From: Bacteroidota bacterium | GTDB lineage: Bacteria > Bacteroidota > Bacteroidia > Chitinophagales > Chitinophagaceae | DNA length: 33,921 nt | Assembly (NCBI GenBank): GCA_013285595.1 | Contig: JABDHF010000023.1 | Span: 1 to 33,921, forward strand | Direction: 5' to 3' | Shown here: positions 17,559 to 23,842 of the stretch, piece by piece | Numbering within the stretch: the first letter of the stretch is position 1 | How the letters are laid out: every line of letters starts with the position of its first letter | Notes under the pieces: generated by a model | Told to the model about the DNA's origin: nothing | Databases searched by the model: none | The model's input: only the letters and a program-made list of their open reading frames with translations | Program-made: the position numbers and the translations under genes

Positions 17559-17790
17559 TTGCCTCGTCCCTATTGAATTTATAATCCGTTGCATCTACGT
17601 GCAGCACCGTAAATGATACCTTTTTGCTGCCGGTCTGTTCCTCTGTAATGCCTTCATTCTTGGCAAAAGCGATCACCTCTATTTCCTTTCCCACATATTG
17701 AATGGGAATATCAAAAGAGATGGTTTGCTGGCTTGGCGTTATTATGGTTCGTATCATAATGTCATTGGCATTAATGTAGTCTAATGCCAT
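17548..17790 (-). CDS. VapC-associated antitoxin
   Basis: The product is up to 80 residues; an internal ATG at 17757 (MIRTIITPSQQTISFDIP) matches the usual start of small Bacteroidota antitoxins that precede PIN genes, so the first 11 residues are uncertain. The core IITPSQQTISFDIPIQYVGK-EIEVIAF is an AbrB/SpoVT-like swapped-hairpin pattern, and the tail is charged (YKFNRDEANER). Its stop overlaps the toxin start by 11 nt, the normal antitoxin-toxin arrangement. Unlike the toxin, this frame is intact. Such proteins neutralise their toxin and autorepress the operon. Confidence -1.
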   Translation of the reverse strand: MALDYINANDIMIRTIITPSQQTISFDIPIQYVGKEIEVIAFAKNEGITEEQTGSKKVSFTVLHVDATDYKFNRDEANER

Positions 17791-17799
17791 TTCGGGCTA

Positions 17800-18258
17800 A
17801 ACAAAGATACGAAGATCATGGTTATTAGATGCTTCCCACCCACATTCAAAAGCCGTAAATTTACTTGGTAAATAAAACATTTAAAATAAATGCACTATAG
17901 AATTTACGCAACCCAACTTTCCATAGCAAAACAATACACGAAAAAATACCCATGTCCTCCCCAGAAAACACACTAAAATCCTTTCCCATGGCTATTTTCA
18001 TTTTTCATCCTAATATCATTTCCGTAGCGCGCTTTGCTACGAAAATACCATACAACGCTCCAATTTCACCGTCACGCATCCGTGAAATCAGTGCAATCCT
18101 TTAAAAATCCGTGATTCAGACAAAATACCTCACCTCCTCCCCAGAAAACACCTCCAAACCTTTTCCCATGGCTGCTTTAAGTTTTTATTACCAATTCGGG
18201 TCATACCAGGCCTGCCACATGGCACGGTTATGTTAACTACCTATGAAAAAGAGTCCTT
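17800..18258. other. Gene-free stretch with repeats
   Basis: No convincing gene is seen. It contains the 180-bp-spaced direct repeat listed separately. At about 18070-18117 there is CACGGATT-type sequence (CGTGAAATCAGTGCAATCC, then AATCCGTGATTCAGAC), a kind of dispersed extragenic repeat seen widely in environmental Bacteroidota (from memory, not checked). Confidence -1.
17943..18180. repeat. Direct repeat, two copies 180 bp apart
   Basis: The copies lie at 17943-18000 and 18122-18180. Both contain AAAATACC, TCCTCCCCAGAAAACA, a diverged C/A-rich stretch, and TTTCCCATGGCT followed by a T-rich end. The offset is 179-180 bp. No terminal inverted repeats or transposase accompany them. Confidence -1.
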
Positions 18259-18435
18259 ATGCCTTGCAACAGATCATTTTTTATGATACAGAAATTCGGT
18301 GGCACAACACTACAGCCTGCCAAGATCCAGAAAGATTCGAGCAAGTCAGCCGAGTACTGGGCAAAGCTTGCCCGCTGCTGCGAGATAGTAGATGATGAGG
18401 TGCCTATGGTCTACAACCGGCATCTGCACCAGTAA
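18259..18435 (+). CDS. Doubtful 58-aa ORF
   Basis: ATG 18259 opens a 58-residue frame containing MIQKFGGTTLQPAKIQKDSS and SAEYWAKLARCCEIVDDEVP. The composition is protein-like, but there is no clear ribosome-binding site and I recognise no family. Its end overlaps the end of the minus-strand ORF at 18411-18632. It may be a remnant rather than a gene. Confidence -1.
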   Translation: MPCNRSFFMIQKFGGTTLQPAKIQKDSSKSAEYWAKLARCCEIVDDEVPMVYNRHLHQ

Positions 18436-18632
18436 TGTAAGGTCATGATGCACCAAGGGTTTTCACACTGATTTAAACCTGTTATTTTACCATTCTGGTC
18501 AAGCCGCCTAAGTCTTGCTAAAGTATATCCATTTTGGGCAATCTCTTTCAAATGGGCGATCCGGGAATGCTCTGTCCTTTCTTTCCCACCCGCATCCGCG
18601 CTAACCCCTGAGTTTGCAGCGGCACCATTCAT
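18411..18632 (-). CDS. Doubtful 73-aa ORF with a good ribosome-binding site
   Basis: This frame starts with MNGAAANSGVSADAGGKERT, goes on with AHLKEIAQNGYTLARLRRLD and ends with a Cys/Trp-rich tail. AGGAC 6-8 nt before the ATG is a fair ribosome-binding site. The middle is helical and basic, but I recognise no family, and the tail looks out of frame compared with the middle. It could be a truncated small gene. Confidence -1.
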   Translation of the reverse strand: MNGAAANSGVSADAGGKERTEHSRIAHLKEIAQNGYTLARLRRLDQNGKITGLNQCENPWCIMTLHYWCRCRL

Positions 18633-18780
18633 TTTTCGTCCTATATAAATGTCCGATTGGCCAAAAAGATAGTTTGTCTTTTTACGGCAACCTATAGCTA
18701 TTTTAATTACTTTAGTATTAGAGTTACTTTAATTAGTATTCTATAAGATCTGCAATTCACTGTTTTAAAACGAACCGCAT

Positions 18781-20820
18781 ATGAAAAAGATTGTACTTAG
18801 TATTGCTTCATGCTTTTTGATGGTCATAGCGGCGCGCGCCCAGGCTCCACAGGCATTTAATTACCAGGGTGTGGCAAGGAGCACTGCCGGTGCACCGTTA
18901 GCCGCTACTGCTATAGGGCTGCGCCTTACTATTCACGATGGCAGCGCCACTGGTACTATAGTATACCAGGAAACACAAGTGGCCACAACCAATGCCTTTG
19001 GGTTATACAATCTTTCGGTGGGAGCAGGTACTGCAGTAGCCGGTACATTTCCTGGCGTTAGCTGGGGTGCCGGGGCTAAGTATATGCAGGTGGAAATAGA
19101 CCCCGCCGGGGGAACAAGCTATGTATCGGCCGGCACCAGTCAATTGCTTAGTGTGCCTTATGCTATGTATGCCTCATCGGGTGCAGGTTCTGTAGGTCCT
19201 GCTGGTCCCGCCGGTGCTACTGGTCCCGCCGGTGCTGCAGGCGCCACTGGCCCCGCCGGTGCTGCTGGCACTATCGGACCCGTTGGCCCTGCTGGTCCTT
19301 CGGGTGCTGCCGGTGCTATCGGGCCCGTTGGCCCTGCCGGTCCTTCGGGTGCTGCAGGTGCTATTGGGCCCGTTGGCCCTGCTGGTCCTTCGGGCGCTGC
19401 TGGTGCTGCAGGGCCTGTTGGCCCTGCTGGTCCTGGTGTTGCCGGTACTACTAATTACGTTTCTAAATTTACCAGCGGCACTGCAATAGGCAATTCGCAG
19501 CTATTCGACAATGGCACTTCAGTTGGCATAGGCACTATCACACCTGCAAGTACTAATAAGCTGCAGGTAACTAACGCAGCAAGCACAACAAACCAGCATG
19601 CTATTCATGGTATTTCAGGGGCAATTGCTTCCGGCTCTATCACCATTAATTCAGGTGTATATGGGGAGTCGAGCACAGGGATAGGTGTTTCAGGTGTTGG
19701 CCAGGCAAATGATGGGGTCTTTGGTTACAGCCTTTCGGGTACATCCGCAGGTGTCGAAGGCTATAATTCGGCCGCAAGTGGTGCTGGTGTTCTCGGAGGT
19801 GGAGATCCGGCCGGCAGTTTCGGCGGGCTTTTTACCGGAGGCGCGGCAGGCTACGGCCTCGCAGTGCAACAAGGTCTTTCCGGCTTCGGCACCATTACTC
19901 CCAGCGCTATGGTACACGTTTCAGGTTCTAAAGATCTGTCTGTAACTTTGGGGGGTACTAGTTTTGGCCACCAGGCCCTGCTTGCACAAACAGGTGCGAC
20001 GGCAACGGCTCAACTGGCTAATGCGGTTATAGGGTACTGTGCCAATTCTACTTACGAAAACCATGGCCTGCATGCATTTGCCCGGGGAGCGGGAGGTGCT
20101 GCGTTCAATGTCGGCACATTTTCCAACGGTACTTCGGCTGCGACCTCCACGGGTAGTAGTTATGGCGTTTACGGCTCAGCGAGCAATGGCGCAAATAACT
20201 ACGGTATCTACGGAACGGCTACCGGTACAGGCTATGCAGGCTATTTTTCAGGAGCGCTTTATGCAACATCGGCAAGCGCCGGGGTAAAATCTTTTAAAAT
20301 AGATGACCCGAGAGACCCTGCCAATAAATACCTCTATCACTCTTCTGTAGAATCGAATGAGATGATGGACATATACAAGGGGCACGTAACAACAGACGCA
20401 AATGGCGACGCTACCGTGGCCCTTCCTTCTTATTTTACAATGCTGAATAAGGACTATGACTACCAGCTTACCTGCGTGGGCCAGTTTGCCCAGGCTATCG
20501 TTTCTGAAGAAGTAAAGGATAACCAGTTTAAAATAAAAACAGACAAGCCAAATGTAAAAGTAAGCTGGCAGGTATCTGGTGTAAGGCAAGATCCGGTTGC
20601 AAACAAATACCGCATAGCAGATGAAGTTGAAAAACCAGCAGGAGAGAAAGGCACTTACCTGCAACCTGAAGTTTATGGTTTTGGGCCTGAAAAAGGAGCC
20701 GGCTACTTGCCTGGTGCATACTCGCAAAACGCAGGTACCGGCGATCAGCAACCCGAAAATATTGCAACCAGCAAGCGTCCGGAATCTGCTGCAAAAAAAT
20801 CAGTAACTGCAGGAAAATAG
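18781..20820 (+). CDS. Collagen-like surface protein with conserved C-terminal domain
   Basis: The protein has 679 residues. Residues 1-20 are a signal peptide (ARA-Q). Residues 21-135 form an N-terminal beta domain common in Bacteroidota surface proteins ([15 protein letters not shown] ... [10 protein letters not shown]). Residues about 138-220 are Gly-X-Y collagen-like repeats, including three full copies of [16 protein letters not shown]. Residues about 220-500 carry GVYGxSxxGxGVxG-type repeats (beta-solenoid pattern). Residues about 504-640 are a conserved domain ([20 protein letters not shown] ... [12 protein letters not shown]) found at the end of similar cell-surface proteins. There is no obvious T9SS sorting domain; the last residues are Lys/Ala-rich. 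A terminator follows. The likely role is a fibrous surface or adhesive protein; the ligand is unknown. Confidence -1.
   Translation: MKKIVLSIASCFLMVIAARAQAPQAFNYQGVARSTAGAPLAATAIGLRLTIHDGSATGTIVYQETQVATTNAFGLYNLSVGAGTAVAGTFPGVSWGAGAKYMQVEIDPAGGTSYVSAGTSQLLSVPYAMYASSGAGSVGPAGPAGATGPAGAAGATGPAGAAGTIGPVGPAGPSGAAGAIGPVGPAGPSGAAGAIGPVGPAGPSGAAGAAGPVGPAGPGVAGTTNYVSKFTSGTAIGNSQLFDNGTSVGIGTITPASTNKLQVTNAASTTNQHAIHGISGAIASGSITINSGVYGESSTGIGVSGVGQANDGVFGYSLSGTSAGVEGYNSAASGAGVLGGGDPAGSFGGLFTGGAAGYGLAVQQGLSGFGTITPSAMVHVSGSKDLSVTLGGTSFGHQALLAQTGATATAQLANAVIGYCANSTYENHGLHAFARGAGGAAFNVGTFSNGTSAATSTGSSYGVYGSASNGANNYGIYGTATGTGYAGYFSGALYATSASAGVKSFKIDDPRDPANKYLYHSSVESNEMMDIYKGHVTTDANGDATVALPSYFTMLNKDYDYQLTCVGQFAQAIVSEEVKDNQFKIKTDKPNVKVSWQVSGVRQDPVANKYRIADEVEKPAGEKGTYLQPEVYGFGPEKGAGYLPGAYSQNAGTGDQQPENIATSKRPESAAKKSVTAGK
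19276..19437 (+). repeat. 45-bp tandem repeat coding collagen-like units
   Basis: Three full units (19276-19320, 19321-19365, 19366-19410) and a partial fourth (to 19437) code for [15 protein letters not shown] or a close variant. The units differ at only a few third-codon positions, so slippage or recombination could change the number of copies in frame. Confidence -1.
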
Positions 20821-20848
20821 GAACTGCAACAAATCTTGAATTAACTAA

Positions 20849-20881
20849 ATGGGCTGCCTAAAACAAGGCAGCCCATTTTTT
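20849..20881 (+). terminator. Rho-independent terminator after the collagen-like gene
   Basis: ATGGGCTGCCT (20849-20859) pairs with AGGCAGCCCAT (20866-20876) around a 6-nt loop, followed by a run of T. Stem and T-tract are both strong. Confidence -1.
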
Positions 20882-20915
20882 CAGCTATATCCCGTATTTT
20901 GCCGGAAAATAGCCC

Positions 20916-21479
20916 ATGTCAAATCCCAAACTATTCCTTGTTCTCCTCGGCGCCACACCTCCCGGCCGCATTATTGAGCAGCACGATGTTTTCTTCGGCA
21001 TAGGTCCCGATCTCAGATCGCTTATACCAGGTATGGTCAAACACTGGCCCGAAGCCAATGGCGAGATCCATATCGATGGCTGGCAGCAAATACAATATGC
21101 CAATGGCTATGAAATAATAGTACAGGAAAGAAGTGAGGAAATAACAACCCCTGATAATGTAAAACTGTTCTTCATCAATCTCGGCGGTTACAAGCCCGGC
21201 GAGTTTGAAGAGTACCACTATAAAATGGTAGTGGCGGCGTCAGATAAAGCAGCAGCCATAAAGCTATCCAAAGCCACAGCCTTTTATAAGCACACCGGCT
21301 ACAAAGGGGCCGAAAGCCATATAGATGATAAGTACGGTATAGATGTAGACGACATTCATGCTATAGACGATATACTGCCGGTATCCATTAAAGAAAAGTA
21401 TCGGATATGCCTGGTTCCCACCGATGCGGTAAAAGAAAACGAGCTGCACATAGGTTACTTCCAGCTCAGCAAAATATAG
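20916..21479 (+). CDS. DUF1543 domain protein
   Basis: The protein has 187 residues. The start KLFLVLLGATPPGRIIEQHD-VFFGIG and the later HIDGWQQIQYANGYEI match the DUF1543 fold, here apparently as two related halves (the second around LFFINLGGYKPGEFEEYHYK). There is no signal peptide, so it is cytoplasmic. The biochemical role of DUF1543 is not known to me. The gene lies between a terminator and a gene-poor stretch, so it is probably monocistronic. Confidence -1.
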   Translation: MSNPKLFLVLLGATPPGRIIEQHDVFFGIGPDLRSLIPGMVKHWPEANGEIHIDGWQQIQYANGYEIIVQERSEEITTPDNVKLFFINLGGYKPGEFEEYHYKMVVAASDKAAAIKLSKATAFYKHTGYKGAESHIDDKYGIDVDDIHAIDDILPVSIKEKYRICLVPTDAVKENELHIGYFQLSKI

Positions 21480-21823
21480 ACCGCTCTCTTTTATATTATA
21501 TGGTTCATGCTTAATATTACAGCATGAGCGAAGCCGCGCTAGTTTGCCAGTACTTACTTTTACTGGCTTGGTGTTATGGGCTCACTCATCGTTCCACATG
21601 ATGCTGGGTTACGGGTTGAAGTACTCTGATTCATTCAACAATACCCACCTGGGACTAACCGGGAAAAAGGCGTCTTCTGCAATTGCCTGATCTATTAATG
21701 GCACTTTAACGTCATTGGTTACAGCTTCATTTATAGGCCTATAAGCCTTATAGTACCCGCAACATCATTCGTGGCATCATTTTGGCTATATACTTAATAA
21801 CCACGAAAAATGTGGGATTATTT
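21480..21823. other. Gap with small hairpins and a possible gene remnant
   Basis: Two small inverted repeats follow the DUF1543 gene: CATGCT/AGCATG at about 21508-21528, and GCCAGTA (21546-21552) with TACTGGC (21561-21567). The right part carries the minus-strand remnant listed separately. No intact gene is evident. Confidence -1.
21609..21760 (-). pseudogene. Possible gene remnant without a start codon
   Basis: On the minus strand a frame of about 50 codons, with no Met to open it, reads YYKAYRPINEAVTNDVKVPL, then IDQAIAEDAFFPVSPRWVLL and ends NESEYFNP before TAA at 21609-21611. The residue mix looks like a true protein C-terminus. I recognise no family, and chance cannot be excluded at this length. 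Confidence -1.
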
Positions 21824-22111
21824 ATGGAATGGACTTTCTCAACAGAACTGGATTACAAGGGCGAAAAAGTGGTTATTTACTTTTTCCAGGGCAAAGAAGA
21901 AAAGGAGACTTTTTTCAAAGCGCTGTGTTACCCTAAAGGAGTACTGTCACCTTTTACTATGAGGCTTGATGAAAGTATGCGCGAATATAAGATCATGGAA
22001 ACAGGTATACCATGGGCTGTAAAAGAATACGAACTATTATTCAGCGCAAACTTACTGAACCGTAAAGACCACCCCGGTTTTCACGAGGTAGACAAAATGA
22101 TGCCCAACTGA
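21824..22111 (+). CDS. Small protein of unknown function
   Basis: The product is 95 residues if the ATG at 21824 is used (MEWTFSTELDYKGEKVVIYF); the frame can be extended to a TTG at 21782, but a GGGA purine stretch 7 nt before the ATG favours the shorter form. It has no signal peptide. The content is alternating hydrophobic strands, then a charged C-terminal region (LLNRKDHPGFHEVDKMMPN). I do not recognise it. It sits alone between the DUF1543 gene and the polysaccharide region. Confidence -1.
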   Translation: MEWTFSTELDYKGEKVVIYFFQGKEEKETFFKALCYPKGVLSPFTMRLDESMREYKIMETGIPWAVKEYELLFSANLLNRKDHPGFHEVDKMMPN

Positions 22112-22184
22112 TCCATCTGCAAGCTTCCCGGATCGTTACAGACAATCTCCTGTAAATGATAGCGATACATATTTTTAGGTTTGC

Positions 22185-22215
22185 TTTGCCACTTGAAATT
22201 TATGCTATAATTTTA
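22185..22215 (+). promoter_or_regulatory. Promoter-like site before the PAP2 gene
   Basis: TTTG at 22185-22188 is followed after 19 nt by TAATTTTA at 22208-22215, which matches TAnnTTTG except the last base. It lies 29 nt before the start codon at 22244. Confidence -1.
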
Positions 22216-22243
22216 TCATAGCGAATGTATTCGTGGAGCATAA

Positions 22244-22960
22244 ATGCCAGCAAACAATATAGATCTTGATATAATTCATTGCTTTAACCAGTTTTGCAGA
22301 CGTTCTGAACTGTTCGACAGGGGCGTAGTTATGATTGTCAATAATACGCTATTGAAAGGCGGCGTATTAATGCTCTTGCTCTGGTATTTATGGTATTTAC
22401 CTCCCCATAAAGTTATTAAAGATCAGCACAACCGTAGGCTGCAGATCATTTCCACTATATGGGGGTGTTTTGTTTCTATGTTTACGATACGGGGGCTCAC
22501 CAAGCTGCTCCCTTTCCGCACCAGGCCCATTCTCGATGCAAGTAACAATCTGGTGGCCGCACATGGCCTCAGCGGCAACTTTGTAGACAATACCAGCTCA
22601 TTCCCCAGCGACCATGCATCCTTGTTTTTCGGCCTTGTTACAGGTATTTTTCTTATTTCCCGGCGTTTGGGTATAGCATCTTTCCTGTATGTTTTGCTGG
22701 TTGTGGCCTTTCCCCGTATTTACCTGGGCTGGCATTATCCTTCCGATATTTTAGGCGGCGCTATTATTGGTATGGCGTTCATCCTTATCGCCAATCTAAG
22801 CTTTTTCAAAGTTGCGGTATCGGAAAGGTTATATAAAGTTTCAGAGACGCACCCCCAGGTTTTTTACCCAGTATTTTTTCTGCTCACCTACCAGATTGCT
22901 ACCTTATTTGAAGGTATGCGCACGATCATTGAATTTATTATTCATCCCTACACAAATTAA
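22244..22960 (+). CDS. PAP2-family membrane phosphatase
   Basis: The protein has 238 residues and about six membrane segments. The three phosphatase motifs are all present: KLLPFRTRP (87-95), PSDH (121-124, with Asp in place of the common Gly) and RIYLGWHYPSD (158-168), including the catalytic His residues. Family members remove phosphate from lipid phosphates or lipid pyrophosphates such as undecaprenyl pyrophosphate, with the active site facing the periplasm. Its position just before an exopolysaccharide operon suggests recycling of the lipid carrier (inference). A 174-bp gap and possible control elements separate it from the next gene, so it may be expressed separately. Confidence -1.
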   Translation: MPANNIDLDIIHCFNQFCRRSELFDRGVVMIVNNTLLKGGVLMLLLWYLWYLPPHKVIKDQHNRRLQIISTIWGCFVSMFTIRGLTKLLPFRTRPILDASNNLVAAHGLSGNFVDNTSSFPSDHASLFFGLVTGIFLISRRLGIASFLYVLLVVAFPRIYLGWHYPSDILGGAIIGMAFILIANLSFFKVAVSERLYKVSETHPQVFYPVFFLLTYQIATLFEGMRTIIEFIIHPYTN

Positions 22961-22998
22961 TGTACGAGCTATAAGTTAACTGATTGATATTATTATTG

Positions 22999-23027
22999 CC
23001 GCATAAACAGTAAATTTTCCGCATAAA
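22999..23027 (+). repeat. CCGCATAAA direct repeat upstream of the polysaccharide operon
   Basis: CCGCATAAA occurs at 22999-23007 and again at 23019-23027, 20 bp apart, i.e. on about the same helical face. Both copies are flanked by TATTATTG-like sequence. A tandem activator or repressor site is possible. Confidence -1.
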
Positions 23028-23043
23028 GTAGTATTATTGTAGT

Positions 23044-23075
23044 TTATCCACACATTATTAACATTGCGTGGATAA
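23044..23075. promoter_or_regulatory. Inverted pair of DnaA-box-like sites
   Basis: TTATCCACA (23044-23052) is an exact copy of the DnaA-box consensus. TTATCCACG on the minus strand (23067-23075) is a one-mismatch copy facing it. The eight shared bases also form an inverted repeat (TTATCCAC/GTGGATAA) with a 16-nt loop. The sites lie 60-90 bp before the 23135 gene. Confidence -1.
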
Positions 23076-23134
23076 CTTTTTATTTGCAATACCTGCCAAT
23101 GGGCTAATTTTCCTAAATTCTTTGATACTAACTT

Positions 23135-23842
23135 ATGTCACATATTAAAAATTATTCATTAAATTGTTTAGTTATTTTTAAGTATAGTATTTTTATTCTC
23201 CTATTGTTTGTATTTACTGGTTCCCGCGCTCAGGAGTCTATGATGCCGGATGTTTCTTACCCTTTTCTCGAAAAACTAATTGCCGCCGCGCGGATAAACT
23301 ACCCCAAAGTAAAAATTTACCAGAGAAAGGTAAAGGAAGCTAAGCTGAACATACAAAAAGCGCAGCTTGCATGGTTCAACGCGCTAAATCTTACATACCT
23401 CTATAGTCCTACTAACAGTGTTACGCTTGTGAACCCTACGTACACCGGTGGTTTCCAGTTTGGGGTGTTCTTTAATGTGGGCGCATTGCTCACCAACGGC
23501 CCTAATGTAAAGTCTGCCAAAGAAGAGCTAAAAACAGCCCAGCTCGACGAGAATGAATATGCACTGAGCCTGGAAGCTACGGTAAAGAACAGGTATTTTA
23601 CTTATGTACAGCAGCTGTCTCTGCTTAACTGGAAGATAAAGGACATGCAGAACTCAGAGAGCACTGTGAAAGACCTCAAATACAAATTTGAGAAGGGTGA
23701 AGAAACATTTGAAAATTATAATAAGTCGCTTGCATTTTATTCTAATCTCGTGCAATCGAAAATTCAGGCAGAAGCAGCATTGTTAATTGCAAAAAGTAAT
23801 CTGGAAGAAATAGTAGGCGAAAAACTTGAAAGCATAAAATAA
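23135..23842 (+). CDS. Half-size TolC-like outer-membrane protein
   Basis: The protein has 235 residues, about half of a normal TolC-family subunit (420-480). A signal peptide (hydrophobic core FKYSIFILLLFVF, cut near SRA-Q) is followed by long helices (ARINYPKVKIYQRKVKEAKL, NIQKAQLAWFNALN). A beta-hairpin-like stretch (LTYLYSPTNSVTLVNPTYTG-GFQFGVFFNVG) comes next, then a second pair of helices (SAKEELKTAQLDENEYALSL ... FEKGEETFENYNKSLAFYSN). This is one helix-barrel-helix repeat, where TolC has two. It would need twice the usual number of subunits to close a channel (inference). It overlaps the next gene by one base (TAATG). It probably forms the outer-membrane part of the polysaccharide exporter. 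Confidence -1.
   Translation: MSHIKNYSLNCLVIFKYSIFILLLFVFTGSRAQESMMPDVSYPFLEKLIAAARINYPKVKIYQRKVKEAKLNIQKAQLAWFNALNLTYLYSPTNSVTLVNPTYTGGFQFGVFFNVGALLTNGPNVKSAKEELKTAQLDENEYALSLEATVKNRYFTYVQQLSLLNWKIKDMQNSESTVKDLKYKFEKGEETFENYNKSLAFYSNLVQSKIQAEAALLIAKSNLEEIVGEKLESIK

Noticed and set aside
19276-19437. CRISPR-like array
   Set aside because: The 45-bp repeats are directly adjacent without spacers and code for Gly-X-Y collagen units in frame.
22961-23134. A replication origin at the DnaA-like boxes
   Set aside because: Only two boxes are seen and no dnaA, dnaN or gidA-type neighbour is present; reported as a possible regulatory site only.
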